Source: Hyphomicrobium_A sp963776675
GTDB lineage: Bacteria; Pseudomonadota; Alphaproteobacteria; Rhizobiales; Hyphomicrobiaceae
Length of the DNA stretch: 64,000 bases
Reading direction: 5' to 3'
Assembly: GCA_963776675.1 (NCBI GenBank)
Contig: CAVZNR010000021.1
Span: 46,661 to 110,660, forward strand
Positions 1 to 10,749 of this stretch are shown in pieces. Under the pieces are notes generated by a model. The model worked only from the letters and a program-made list of their open reading frames with translations, searched no databases and was not told the origin of the DNA. Every line of letters begins with the position of its first letter. The first letter of the stretch is position 1. Both the position numbers and the translations under genes were made by a program.

Positions 1-69
1 ACGAGCTTTCCCGAGTTCTGCGCGCTGATGGAAATCCTGGGGGCAACATTCTCAGCGGGGGGAACATGA
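1..69 (+). CDS. aroA: EPSP synthase, C-terminal end only (partial)
   Basis: Only the last 22 codons and the stop lie in the window. They read TSFPEFCALMEILGA followed by a short tail, which resembles the C-terminus of 3-phosphoshikimate 1-carboxyvinyltransferase (shikimate pathway). The TGA stop (67-69) overlaps the ATG of the downstream kinase gene (66-68) in an ATGA arrangement, so the two genes are probably translationally coupled. The order aroA-cmk-rpsA is a common proteobacterial arrangement and supports the call. Nothing can be said about the missing part. Confidence 0.75.
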   Translation, partial: TSFPEFCALMEILGATFSAGGT

Positions 70-692
70 TTATCGCCATCGACGGCCCCGCCGCCTCCGG
101 CAAGGGCACACTCGCCAGGCGCATCGCGCAAGCTTGGGGGCTGCCCTGCCTCGACACCGGGCTCCTCTACCGGGCGGTGGCGCGCGACGTGGCCATGCGC
201 GGCTTCAAGCTCGGCGACGCCTGGGCCGCATTGGCGCTGGCCCGCAGCCTCGACCCCTCCACGTTGGAGGATGCCGGCCTGCGCATGCCGGGCGCCGGCG
301 AGGCGGCCTCCATCGTCGCCGGCATGCCGGCGGTCCGTGCAGCCCTCCTCGATTACCAGCGCGGCTTCGCCGCCCAAGCCGGCGGCGCCGTCCTCGACGG
401 CCGCGACATCGGCACCGTCGTCTGCCCCACGGCCGACGCCAAGGTCTATGTGACGGCCCGGCCCGAGGTGCGGGCCTGGCGCCGCTTTGCCGAGCGCCAG
501 GAGCAGGGGTTGTTCGTCACCTATGACGGGGTCCTGGCGGATATTCAGCGCCGGGACGCCCGCGATTCGGGCCGCGAAAGCGCTCCCATGCGCCCCGCCC
601 CCGACGCCGACTTGCTCGAAACGTCGGACTTGGATATAGAGGCGGCATTCGAAGCCGCTGTCGGATTGATCAAGAGGAAGATCGGCCGATAG
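66..692 (+). CDS. cmk: Cytidylate kinase
   Basis: The 208-residue protein transfers phosphate from ATP to CMP/dCMP in pyrimidine nucleotide salvage (cytosol). Residues 7-15 form the P-loop GPAASGKGT. The segment DGRDIGTVVCP around residue 116 and the R-W-R-R-F-A-E-R-Q stretch around residue 150 are typical CMP-kinase signatures. Length is close to the usual 210-225 residues. The ATG overlaps the aroA stop, and a GGGG-type Shine-Dalgarno sequence lies just upstream inside aroA. About 200 nt separate it from rpsA, the usual downstream neighbour. Confidence 0.96.
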   Translation: MIIAIDGPAASGKGTLARRIAQAWGLPCLDTGLLYRAVARDVAMRGFKLGDAWAALALARSLDPSTLEDAGLRMPGAGEAASIVAGMPAVRAALLDYQRGFAAQAGGAVLDGRDIGTVVCPTADAKVYVTARPEVRAWRRFAERQEQGLFVTYDGVLADIQRRDARDSGRESAPMRPAPDADLLETSDLDIEAAFEAAVGLIKRKIGR

Positions 693-893
693 GACGCCCC
701 AAAGGGGCGCTCCAAATTCGCGTTGGCGGGCATAAGCCCATCGCAGCGGTTTTCCGACCCAGCATCACATGAGCCGGCAGGAGACTGTCCGACCACGCTT
801 CCCGTGGCGGAGGTCTCGCACCGTCTTGAGACATAACCGAGGCCGTCGCGCGACGGCCCGCAACACAACGCCTATCAAGGAGCCGCTTTCCGC

Positions 894-2675
<1,782 letters not shown>

Positions 2676-2711
2676 CCGGCGCGCGCCATTGCGTGCTAGG
2701 CTTGAAATAAG

Positions 2712-2744
2712 GCGCGGCGGGATCTCCCGCCGCGCTAACGTTTT
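2712..2744 (+). terminator. Rho-independent terminator after rpsA
   Basis: A perfect 10-bp GC-rich stem (2712-2721 paired with 2726-2735) with a 4-nt loop is followed by TAACGTTTT. It sits 36 nt after the rpsA stop and before the separate sppA gene. Confidence 0.85.
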
Positions 2745-2834
2745 GAAGAGGCTCACCGCCAACTGACTATTGAACGCCTCTACAAGCTTGCCTACCCTCT
2801 GAGAGTGAGAGGCAGTTAAGGCCGGAGAGCTCGC

Positions 2835-3798
2835 ATGACGACTGACACCGACACGCTGCTCGATCGCCGTCGTTTGCGCCGCCGCTTGTCGCTGTGGCGC
2901 GCGCTTGCGGTTGCCGCCGTCGTCATCGCCCTGTTCGTCGTTGGCTCGTCGGGCGACCAGCTGTCGGAAGCGCTGGGCGAGCAGCAGATCGCCCGCGTCG
3001 CCATCGAGGGCACGATTCTAGAGAACCGCGAGCAGCTCGAGCTCCTCAAGCGCATCGGCGACGCCGAGAACGTCAAAGGCGTGCTCGTATTCGTGAACAG
3101 CCCCGGCGGCACCACGACGGGCGGAGAGGCGCTCTTCGTCGCCCTGCGCGATCTCGCCAAGAAGAAGCCCGTGGTGGCCCAGTTCGGCACCATCGCGGCT
3201 TCCGCCGGCTACATCGTCGGGCTGGGCTGCGACTACATCGTCGCCCGCGCCAATACCATCACCGGCTCCGTCGGCGTCCTCATCCAATGGCCCGAGGTGA
3301 GCCAGATGCTCGACAAGATCGGGGTCAAGTTCAACGAGATCAAAAGCGGCCCGCTCAAGGCCGTGCCGTCGCCGTTCGAGCCGCTCGAGCGAGGAGGGCA
3401 CGGCGGTCACCAAGACGATGATCGACGAGGGCTTCCGCTGGTTCCTGTCCCTGGTCGAGACGCGCCGTCATATCAAGCCCGACACGATCCCCGGCCTCGT
3501 GCAGGGGCGCGTCTTCCTGGGCCAGGAGGCCTTGAGCCTGAAGCTGGTAGATGCAATCGGCGGCGAGGACCAGGCGGTGGCGTGGCTGCGCAAGGAGCAC
3601 AAGGTCAGCAAGGACGCCAAGGTTGTCGACTGGAAGCCACAGTCTGCCGGCGGTTTTGGCTTCTGGAGCTCGGCGGGGTCGGTTGTGAATGGCCTGTTTG
3701 GCCAATCCTACGTTGGCCAAATGCTGGCCCGCGACCCGTCTCTGGCTACACTCGGTCTTGACGGACTGGTCTCGGTTTGGCACCCTTCGGAAAATTAA
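2835..3798 (+). CDS. sppA: Signal peptide peptidase SppA-like serine protease (frameshifted)
   Basis: Membrane-bound S49-family protease that degrades cleaved signal peptides. A basic N-terminus and one transmembrane segment (about residues 20-42) precede the ClpP-like fold. The Ser of GTIAASAGY and the Lys of SGPLKAV fit the Ser/Lys dyad of short SppA proteins. The frame that starts at 2835 is lost at about 3387, where one extra G follows CCGCTC. Dropping that base continues as SEEGTAVTK then TMIDEGFRWFL and runs to the stop at 3798, giving about 320 residues, the normal length. An assembly indel is more likely than a true mutation. It lies between rpsA and ihfB. Confidence 0.88.
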
Positions 3799-3829
3799 GA
3801 GATTACAGTTATTTGCTCCGGGGCCAGCG

Positions 3830-4123
3830 ATGATAAAGTCCGAGTTGATCCACAAGATCGCAAATTCGAACCCACATCTTTATCACCGCGACGTCGAGCG
3901 AATAGTGAAAGTGGTCTTCGACGAGATCGTCGAAGCGCTGTCACGCGGAGACCGCGTTGAGCTGCGTGGCTTCGGCGCCTTCACGGTCAAGCACCGGGCA
4001 GCCCGGCAGGGTCGCAACCCGCGCACGGGAAAGTCGGTGTCGGTCGCGGAGAAATTCGTGCCCTTCTTCAAGACGGGCAAGGAGCTGCGCGAGCGTCTGA
4101 ACCGCGATAAGGAAAACCACTAG
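3830..4123 (+). CDS. ihfB: Integration host factor beta subunit
   Basis: Nucleoid-associated DNA-bending protein of 97 residues that pairs with IHF-alpha. The sequence shows the HU/IHF fold with the DNA-arm motif GRNPRTGKSV near residue 65 and an N-terminus MIKSELIHKIANSNPHL typical of IhfB rather than HU. The reading frame is open upstream, but the ATG at 3830 is the family-typical start. Its TAG stop forms the edge of the palindromic repeat at 4120-4195, which may act as its transcript end. Confidence 0.95.
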   Translation: MIKSELIHKIANSNPHLYHRDVERIVKVVFDEIVEALSRGDRVELRGFGAFTVKHRAARQGRNPRTGKSVSVAEKFVPFFKTGKELRERLNRDKENH

Positions 4124-4195
4124 TGTGACGATCGAGAAATTCGCCATTACTCTCGGCACGGCTTGCAGCGAATTTCTCGAATTGGATGACACTAG
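4120..4195. repeat. Palindromic intergenic repeat, copy 1
   Basis: Inverted repeat with arms at 4120-4144 and 4168-4195. Both arms begin CTAGTGT and end TCGAGAAATTCGC, and they are separated by about 23 nt. One arm carries about 3 extra bases in the middle. The element starts at the ihfB stop codon. The same architecture recurs twice at 32400-32567 with compensated base changes. Confidence 0.8.
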
Positions 4196-4300
4196 AAGCG
4201 CAACCTTGCTCGTGTTGGTTCGATCGCAAGGTTCGTTCAACTGTTGCCGCGAGGTCCTGCGAGCTTCGCGATCGGTACACTAGCCTCGAGGTTTCCTGAC

Positions 4301-4648
4301 GTGCTGCGGCGGATCGTTTGGCTTCTCATCGCCTTACCGGCGGGATTGCTGCTCGTGACGTTGGCTGTCGCCAACCGCCACGATGTGCGTCTTTCGCTCG
4401 ATCCGTTTCGCCCCGAGGCGCCCGTCCTTTCGCTGGTTCTGCCGTTCTACGCCTACCTCTTTGCGGCCATCCTTGTCGGCATCTTGCTGGGCGGCGTCGC
4501 CATGTGGCTGAGCCAGGGCCGATGGCGTAAGTCGGCCCGCGTGCAAGGTCGCGCCGCAGCGCGATGGCATGCCGAGGCCGATCGCCTGACGCGCGAGCGC
4601 GATGCGCTCGCCGCCGGCCCCAAACGGCTCGCCGCAACCGGCTCGTGA
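4301..4648 (+). CDS. LapA/DUF1049 family small membrane protein
   Basis: About 115 residues with two hydrophobic segments (near residues 4-24 and 48-72) followed by a charged, probably coiled-coil tail. This is the LapA (lipopolysaccharide assembly protein A, DUF1049) architecture of an inner-membrane protein. GTG at 4301 gives MLRRIVWLLIALP, a natural membrane start, but the frame is open from a TTG at 4244, so the start is not settled. The position between ihfB and trpF is common in alphaproteobacteria, and lapA also follows ihfB in other proteobacteria. The precise role is not shown by the sequence. Confidence 0.75.
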   Translation: MLRRIVWLLIALPAGLLLVTLAVANRHDVRLSLDPFRPEAPVLSLVLPFYAYLFAAILVGILLGGVAMWLSQGRWRKSARVQGRAAARWHAEADRLTRERDALAAGPKRLAATGS

Positions 4649-4688
4649 GCGCCGCGGCGTGCATCGCACCTGCAGCCTCTGACAAGCC

Positions 4689-5369
4689 ATGACAATCGAT
4701 GTGAAAATTTGCGGACTGAAGACCGAGGCGGCGCTCGAGGCGGCGATCGCGGGCGGGGCCGACTACGTCGGGCTCGTGCTCCACGACGCGAGCCCGCGCA
4801 ACGTCAATCTCGAGACCGCGCACCGCCTCGCGGAGACGGCGCGTGGCAGGGCCAAGGTCGTGGCGCTTCTCGTCGATCCCGATGACCGTCGTCTGGCCGA
4901 CGTCGTCGCGGTCGTCGATCCCGACGTCATCCAGCTGCACGGCTCCGAGACGCCTGCGCGCGTCGCCGAGATCGCTGAGCGCTTTGCGCGCCCCGTGCTC
5001 AAGGCCGTCAAGGTTGCCAGCGCCGCCGACGCCCAGGCGGCGCTCTCCTATGCCGCCGCCGATCTGATCCTTTTCGATGCCAAGGCGCCCGAAGGCCGCC
5101 CGGGCGTGCTCCCCGGCGGCAACGGCGTGGCCTTCGATTGGCAGGTGCTGGAGGGCGTCCGCGGCAAGCTCGCCTACATGCTGGCCGGCGGCCTGACGCC
5201 CCAGAACGTGGCCGAGGCCATCCGCCGGACCGGCGCCACGGCCGTCGACGTCTCCTCGGGCGTTGAGAGCCGTCCGGGCGAGAAGGACAGCGAGCTGATC
5301 CGCCGCTTCCTTCACGCGGCAAAGACCGCTAATCAAGTCCCCTCTCCCGGCACCGGCGAGACGGGCTGA
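4689..5369 (+). CDS. trpF: Phosphoribosylanthranilate isomerase
   Basis: Catalyses the Amadori rearrangement of N-(5-phosphoribosyl)anthranilate to CdRP in tryptophan synthesis. The (beta/alpha)8 protein of 226 residues starts MTIDVKICGL, with the catalytic Cys at residue 8. The VIQLHGSE strand, the GGLTPQNVAEA phosphate-binding turn and the VDVSSGVESRPGEKD C-terminal phosphate loop are all present. The stop is 12 nt before trpB, so it belongs to a trpFBA transcription unit that continues toward accD. Confidence 0.96.
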   Translation: MTIDVKICGLKTEAALEAAIAGGADYVGLVLHDASPRNVNLETAHRLAETARGRAKVVALLVDPDDRRLADVVAVVDPDVIQLHGSETPARVAEIAERFARPVLKAVKVASAADAQAALSYAAADLILFDAKAPEGRPGVLPGGNGVAFDWQVLEGVRGKLAYMLAGGLTPQNVAEAIRRTGATAVDVSSGVESRPGEKDSELIRRFLHAAKTANQVPSPGTGETG

Positions 5370-5381
5370 ACAGGAGCCGCA

Positions 5382-6653
5382 ATGGCCGCGACAAGTCAAA
5401 AATCGAGCGACGCCAAGCTCAACACGATGCGCAGCGGACCGGACGAGCGCGGGCACTTCGGCATCTTCGGCGGGCGCTTCGTCGCCGAGACGCTGATGCC
5501 GCTGATCCTCGAGCTTGAGCGCGCCTATAACGATGCCAAGGCGGATCCCACATTCCAGGCGGAGCTCGACGATCTCAATACGCACTACTCGGGCCGTCCG
5601 AGCCCGCTCTATTTCGCCGAGCGGCTGACCGAGCACCTGCGGGAGGTGTCCGCCTCATCCGGCGGCAAGGGCGGCGCCAAAATCTACTTCAAGCGCGACG
5701 AGCTCAACCACACCGGCTCGCACAAGATCAACAATTGCCTCGGCCAGATTCTGCTCGCGCGGCGCATGGGCAAGACGCGCATCATCGCCGAGACGGGCGC
5801 CGGCCAGCATGGCGTCGCCGTCGCCACCGTGTGCGCGCGCTTCGGGTTGCCGTGCGAGGTGTTCATGGGCGCGACCGATGTCGAGCGCCAGAAGCCCAAC
5901 GTGTTTCGCATGAAGCTGTTAGGCGCCAAGGTCAATCCGGTGACCAGCGGTGCCGGCACGCTCAAAGATGCCATGAACGAGGCGCTGCGCGATTGGGTCA
6001 CCAACGTGCACGACACCTACTACATCATCGGCACGGTGGCGGGGCCGCATCCCTACCCCGAGCTCGTGCGCAACTTCCAGTCGGTGATCGGCAAGGAGGT
6101 GCGCGAGCAGATGATGGCGGCCGAGGGACGCCTTCCCGACACGCTCGTCGCCTGCATCGGCGGCGGCTCCAACGCCATGGGGCTGTTCCATCCGTTCCTC
6201 GATGACGCCAGCGTCAAGATCTTCGGCGTCGAAGCCGGCGGCCACGGGCTCGAGGTGCCGAACGGGCACGCCGCCTCCATGAATGGTGGGCAACCCGGCG
6301 TCCTGCACGGCAACCGCACGTATCTCTTGCAGGACGACGACGGCCAGATCCTCGAAGGCCACTCCATCTCGGCCGGACTCGACTATCCCGGCGTCGGGCC
6401 CGAGCACGCCTGGCTGAGAGATTCCGGCCGCGTCACGTACGTGTCGGCGACCGACAAGGAAGCGCTGGAGGCGTTCCAGCTGTGCACCAAGCTCGAGGGC
6501 ATCATCCCGGCGCTCGAGCCCGCGCATGCGCTGGCTTACGTCACCAAGCTCGCGCCGACGCTGCCCAAGGACAATCTGCTCGTGATGAACATGTGTGGGC
6601 GCGGCGACAAGGACATCTTCGCCGTCGCCGGCCACCTCGGCATGGAGATGTGA
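5382..6653 (+). CDS. trpB: Tryptophan synthase beta chain
   Basis: PLP enzyme of 423 residues that condenses indole with L-serine. The PLP lysine is Lys115 in ELNHTGSHKINN. The glycine-rich phosphate loop CIGGGSNAMG and the C-terminal MCGRGDKDI are intact. It forms an alpha2beta2 complex with TrpA, whose gene starts 10 nt downstream. The N-terminus is about 20 residues longer than the E. coli enzyme, as is common in alphaproteobacteria. The ATG at 5382 is preceded by AGGAG. Confidence 0.97.
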   Translation: MAATSQKSSDAKLNTMRSGPDERGHFGIFGGRFVAETLMPLILELERAYNDAKADPTFQAELDDLNTHYSGRPSPLYFAERLTEHLREVSASSGGKGGAKIYFKRDELNHTGSHKINNCLGQILLARRMGKTRIIAETGAGQHGVAVATVCARFGLPCEVFMGATDVERQKPNVFRMKLLGAKVNPVTSGAGTLKDAMNEALRDWVTNVHDTYYIIGTVAGPHPYPELVRNFQSVIGKEVREQMMAAEGRLPDTLVACIGGGSNAMGLFHPFLDDASVKIFGVEAGGHGLEVPNGHAASMNGGQPGVLHGNRTYLLQDDDGQILEGHSISAGLDYPGVGPEHAWLRDSGRVTYVSATDKEALEAFQLCTKLEGIIPALEPAHALAYVTKLAPTLPKDNLLVMNMCGRGDKDIFAVAGHLGMEM

Positions 6654-6663
6654 CGCGGCGCCC

Positions 6664-7491
6664 ATGACAAAACAGACCCGTATCGATCGCCGCTTCGCCA
6701 AGCTCAAGACGGAAGGCCGCAAGGGCCTCGTCACCTTCGTGACGGCGGGCGACCCCGACTTCGAGACCTCGAAAAAGATCTTGCTCGGGCTGCCCGCGGC
6801 CGGCGCCGACGTGATCGAGCTCGGCATGCCGTTCTCCGATCCCATGGCCGACGGTCCGGCGATCCAGGCCTCCTCGCTGCGCGCGCTGAAGGCCGGCCAC
6901 AAGATGAAAAAGACCCTCGATCTGGTTGCCGCGTTCCGTAACACGGATGCGGACACGCCCATCGTGCTCATGGGCTATTACAACCCGATCTACGTCTATC
7001 CCAACGCCGCGTTCCTGAAGGATGCCGCCGCCGCCGGTGTCGACGGGCTGATCGTCGTCGACGTGCCGCCCGAGGCGGACGAGGAGCTGTGCCTGCCGGC
7101 CGCGGAGCAGGGGCTCAACTTCATTCGGCTGGCCACGCCTACGACCGATGAGCGGCGCCTGCCGACCGTCCTGCGCAATACCTCGGGCTTCCTCTACTAC
7201 GTATCGATCACCGGCATCACCGGTGCTGCCGCGCCCGATGTTAATGCCGTTCACCGGCACGTGCGGCAAATTAAGGCGGCCACCAGCCTTCCTATTGCCG
7301 TCGGCTTCGGCATAAAGAGCGCCGAGCAGGCCAAGGCCTTGGCAGAGGTCGCAGATGCCGTCGTGGTCGGCTCGGCGCTGGTCGGGGCCATTGAGAAGAG
7401 CTTGGGGCCGGACGGCCGCTCCACTAGCAAGACGGTGCCGTCTGTCCTAGACTTGGTGCAGTCGTTGGCAGGCGCCCTGCGCGCCGCCTAG
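6664..7491 (+). CDS. trpA: Tryptophan synthase alpha chain
   Basis: Cleaves indole-3-glycerol phosphate to indole and glyceraldehyde-3-phosphate, passing indole to TrpB. The 275-residue TIM-barrel contains the catalytic Glu52 and Asp63 in ELGMPFSDPMADGP. The phosphate-binding GFGIKSAEQ and VVGSALV segments lie near the C-terminus. The frame is open upstream inside trpB, but the ATG at 6664 fits the family N-terminus (MTKQTRIDRRFAKLK). Confidence 0.97.
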   Translation: MTKQTRIDRRFAKLKTEGRKGLVTFVTAGDPDFETSKKILLGLPAAGADVIELGMPFSDPMADGPAIQASSLRALKAGHKMKKTLDLVAAFRNTDADTPIVLMGYYNPIYVYPNAAFLKDAAAAGVDGLIVVDVPPEADEELCLPAAEQGLNFIRLATPTTDERRLPTVLRNTSGFLYYVSITGITGAAAPDVNAVHRHVRQIKAATSLPIAVGFGIKSAEQAKALAEVADAVVVGSALVGAIEKSLGPDGRSTSKTVPSVLDLVQSLAGALRAA

Positions 7492-7716
7492 GCGGCAATC
7501 AGGCCTAAAAATCGGCCCCGCGCGAATTGCTGCGGTGCGGGGATAGCGCCTATATTAAGGGTTCCGTACGGTTCGATATGCTACTCTGATGCCAGCAAGC
7601 ATCATGGTTCAGATCATGGTCCTATCGTCATGGGCCCGCAGCAGTCGGGCCCCATGTATTTCGGACCGGGGTAGCGCGCCGCGGAAGCCGATTAGGCTGG
7701 TGAGAGGCCAAAGAGC

Positions 7717-8808
7717 GTGAACTGGATTAACAACGTCGTCCGACCCAAGATCCGCAGCTTCCTGACCACGAAGCGCGAGGTGCCGGACAATCTGTGGGTG
7801 AAGTGCCCGGAAACCGGGCAGATGGTCTTCTACAAGGATCTCGAGGCCAACCAGTTCGTGGTGCCCGGGTCCAACTTCCACATGCGCATGTCGGCCGATG
7901 CGCGCCTCAACAATCTTTTCGACAACGGCGAGTACGAGGCGGTTTCCGTCCCCCCCGTGGCGCAGGACCCCCTGAAGTTCCGCGACGGGCGCCGCTACAC
8001 GGACCGGTTGCGCGACGCCAAGGCGGCAACGAACTTCGAGGACGCCATCCTCGTGGGCGAGGGCAAGCTCGATGGCCTCGACATCGTGGCCGCCGCCCAG
8101 GACTTCCGCTTCATGGCAGGCTCGCTCGGCATGGCCGCCGGCGAGGCCGTCATCACCGGCATGATGCGCGCGGTCGAGAAGAAGACACCCTTCATTCTGT
8201 TTGCCGCCTCGGGCGGCGCGCGCATGCAGGAAGGCATCCTGTCGCTCATGCAGATGCCGCGCACGACCATCGCCGTGCAGCGCCTGCGCGAGGAGGGCCT
8301 GCCCTACATCGTGGTGCTGACCGATCCGACCACCGGCGGCGTCACCGCTTCCTACGCCATGCTGGGCGACATCCACATCGCCGAGCCCGGCGCGCTCATC
8401 TGCTTTGCCGGCCCGCGCGTCATCCAGCAGACCATCCGCGAGCAGCTTCCCGAAGGCTTCCAGCGCGCCGAGTACCTGCTGGCGCACGGCATGATCGACA
8501 TGGTGGTGCACCGCCACCAGCTGCGCGAGACGCTGAGCCGCATCTGCCAGGTGCTGATGGTACCCGTCGCCGCGCCCAAGAGCGCCGACAAAACCAAGAG
8601 CAAACGTCTCAACGGCCAGCCCTACGTCAACGGCCGCGCGGTCGGCGCCCCGGCGATCGAGACCGGCGCGCCGGCGGTGGTGGAGCCGGAGATCCTCGGG
8701 CCCGAGGAGCGCTTCGACTCTTCGCGACTTGAGACGCGTGACAAGCCGCGCAAGGACGAGGAACCCGAGTCCGGCCGCACCCAATCGAAGGACGGACAGC
8801 ATCCTTAG
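7717..8808 (+). CDS. accD: Acetyl-CoA carboxylase carboxyltransferase subunit beta
   Basis: Beta subunit of the carboxyltransferase that makes malonyl-CoA for fatty acid synthesis, 363 residues. The crotonase-like core is complete (GSLGMAAGEA, ASGGARMQEG, TTGGVTASYAMLGD). It starts at GTG 7717. The N-terminal zinc-ribbon of the E. coli protein needs four cysteines; here only Cys30 remains (VKCPETG, then VVPGSNF), as I recall for other Hyphomicrobiales AccD proteins. A hydrophilic C-terminal extension of about 70 residues follows the core. The 225 nt after trpA hold no convincing gene. Downstream is folC, the usual neighbour. Confidence 0.95.
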   Translation: MNWINNVVRPKIRSFLTTKREVPDNLWVKCPETGQMVFYKDLEANQFVVPGSNFHMRMSADARLNNLFDNGEYEAVSVPPVAQDPLKFRDGRRYTDRLRDAKAATNFEDAILVGEGKLDGLDIVAAAQDFRFMAGSLGMAAGEAVITGMMRAVEKKTPFILFAASGGARMQEGILSLMQMPRTTIAVQRLREEGLPYIVVLTDPTTGGVTASYAMLGDIHIAEPGALICFAGPRVIQQTIREQLPEGFQRAEYLLAHGMIDMVVHRHQLRETLSRICQVLMVPVAAPKSADKTKSKRLNGQPYVNGRAVGAPAIETGAPAVVEPEILGPEERFDSSRLETRDKPRKDEEPESGRTQSKDGQHP

Positions 8809-8925
8809 ATTTCGGGCGCGTGCCCATAGCCTCAACGGCGCGTTCGATCCTCTGAACACAAAAATCACGGCGGACCCTTTGGGCGGTTCGGCCCGTAGAG
8901 GGGGTCCGGCACAGGCCGGCTCATC

Positions 8926-10297
8926 ATGACGCGCGACAGGGCAACGGCCGACATGCCGACGAGCGCGCAGCTCCTCGCCGAGCTGAAGCTCCTGCATCCG
9001 CTTTTGATCGACCTGTCCTTGGGGCGCGTCGAGCGGCTGCTCGCCAAGCTCGGCGATCCCCACAAGCGCCTGCCGCCCGTCGTGCACATCGCCGGCACCA
9101 ACGGCAAGGGCTCGGTCACGGCCTACCTGAAGGCGATGCTGGAGGCCGCTGGCGCGCGCGTGCACGTCTACACCTCACCGCATCTGGTGCGCTTCCACGA
9201 GCGCATCGAGCTCGCCGGTGCCGACGGCAAGGCGCGCCCCATCGGCGAGGAGACCTTGATCGACGTCCTGACGCGCACGCAGGCCGTCAATGGCGCCGAC
9301 GACATCACCCAATTCGAGATCACGACGGCTGGCGCCTTCCTCGCCTTCGCCGAGCATCCCGCCGACGTGCTGCTGTTGGAGGTCGGGCTCGGCGGGCGGC
9401 TCGATGCCACCAACGTCGTCGCCAACCCGGCGCTCACCGTCATCACGCCGATCTCGCTCGACCATTCCGAGAAGCTCGGCGCCACGCTCGCCAAGATCGC
9501 CTACGAGAAGGCGGGCATCCTGCGCAAAGGCGTACCGGTCGTCATTTCGCAGCAGGACGTGGAAGCCGAGGTGGTGATCCGCAACGAGGCGCGCCGCGTC
9601 GGCGCGCCGGTCGTCGCCTGGGGCGAGCACTTCGACGCCTACGAGCAGCGCGGGCGCCTCGTGGTGCAGGCGGCAGACGAGCTTCTGGACCTGCCGCTGC
9701 CGGCGCTGGTGGGACCGCATCAGGTGGTCAACGGCGGCACGGCGGTTGCCGCCGCGCTGCAGCTGCGCCCGCGCCTGCCGGGCGTCGCGCTCGACGAATG
9801 GGCGATCGAGCAGGGTTTCGGCGCACGCGCGCTGGCCGGCGCGCATGCAGCGGCTCGATACCGGCCCGCTGCCGTCCCTGTTGAAGCCGGGAACCGAGCT
9901 GTGGCTCGACGGCGGGCACAACCCGGCCGCCGCGCGCGCCCTGGCGCAGACGCTCGCCGATCTGGAGGAGCGCGCGCCCAAGCCCGTGCACCTGATCGTC
10001 GGCATGATGGGCTTGAAGGATTCCGACGGTTTCCTGTCCGCCTTCCGTGGGCTCGCCCGTCACGTGGTCACCGTTCCCATTCCCGGCGCGCACGAGGCGC
10101 CGCATGCGCCCGAGGCGCTCGCCGACACGGCGCGCCTGTGCGGGCTCGAGGCCGAGTGGGCGTGCGACGTGGAAACCGCGCTGAAGCGCACCGATCAGTT
10201 CGAGCCCGGCCCCAAGCGCATCCTCATCTGCGGATCGCTCTATCTCGCCGGCCACGTGCTGGGCCTGCAGGAAGGCGTCGAGCCGCAAGCCAACTGA
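8926..10297 (+). CDS. folC: Folylpolyglutamate synthase / dihydrofolate synthase (frameshifted)
   Basis: ATP-dependent ligase that adds glutamate to dihydropteroate and folates. The P-loop GTNGKGS lies at residues 57-63. LLEVGLGGRLDATNVV and ITPISLDHSEKLG are Mur-ligase-like central motifs. The first frame runs to about 9840, where one surplus base in GGCGCGC breaks it. The second frame then continues RMQRLDTGPLPS and WLDGGHNPAAA, the C-terminal domain, to the stop at 10297. Combined length is about 456 residues, the usual size. Because folC is normally essential, an assembly indel is the likely cause. Confidence 0.9.
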
Positions 10298-10307
10298 GCC
10301 GCTAAAC

Positions 10308-10337
10308 GAAACGGCCCCGCCGAAGCGGGGCCGTTTC
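10308..10337. terminator. Bidirectional terminator between folC and trxA
   Basis: A perfect 13-bp stem (10308-10320 with 10325-10337) and a CGAA loop. The stem ends in GAAA/TTTC, so it can terminate both the rightward folC transcript and the leftward trxA transcript, whose stop codons flank it. Confidence 0.88.
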
Positions 10338-10360
10338 AATAGATCGATGCTCGGTCAGGC

Positions 10361-10687
10361 TCAGGCCATGACGGACGAGTTGATCCAGTCCTCGAGCTTC
10401 TTCTTCTGCACCAGCGCGCCCGTGTGCGCCGCCGCGACCTCGCCGTTCTTGAACAGCATCAGCGTCGGCATGGCGCGGATATTGTACTTGCCGGTCACGG
10501 CGGGGTTCTGGTCGACGTCGAGCTTCACGACCTTCACCTTGCCGGCCATCTCCTGTGCGACCTGCTCGAGCGCGGGAGCCATCGCCTTGCACGGCCCGCA
10601 CCACTCGGCAAAAAAGTCCACGAGAACCGGTTCCGTGGACTTCAAGACCTCCTGCTCGAAGGTGCTGTCGGACACTGCGTTTGCCAT
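10361..10687 (-). CDS. trxA: Thioredoxin
   Basis: Cytosolic dithiol reductant of 108 residues. The active site WCGPCK has its cysteines at residues 30 and 33. The cis-proline segment RAMPTLMLFKNG is intact. It is the last gene of the leftward divL-tsaE/amgK-murU-addB-addA-trxA run, starting 62 nt after the addA stop. The ATG is preceded by AAGGAGAC. The addA-trxA-folC neighbourhood is conserved in Hyphomicrobiales as far as I recall. Confidence 0.97.
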   Translation of the reverse strand: MANAVSDSTFEQEVLKSTEPVLVDFFAEWCGPCKAMAPALEQVAQEMAGKVKVVKLDVDQNPAVTGKYNIRAMPTLMLFKNGEVAAAHTGALVQKKKLEDWINSSVMA

Positions 10688-10749
10688 ATGAACGGTCTCC
10701 TTATCGCGCTTTGAGCGATGGTGTTTTGGCAGCTTGTTCCTGCGGGAAG

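Noticed and set aside
4326..5636. 436-codon minus-strand ORF across lapA-like and trpF
   Set aside because: Runs antisense to two recognised genes and shows no family-like motif.
7640..7677. Short peptide frame MGPQQSGPMYFGPG between trpA and accD
   Set aside because: Reads smoothly but only from an internal ATG with no ribosome-binding site and no known family; cannot be separated from chance.
7609..9165. 518-codon minus-strand ORF opposite accD and folC
   Set aside because: Shadow of two recognised genes on the plus strand.
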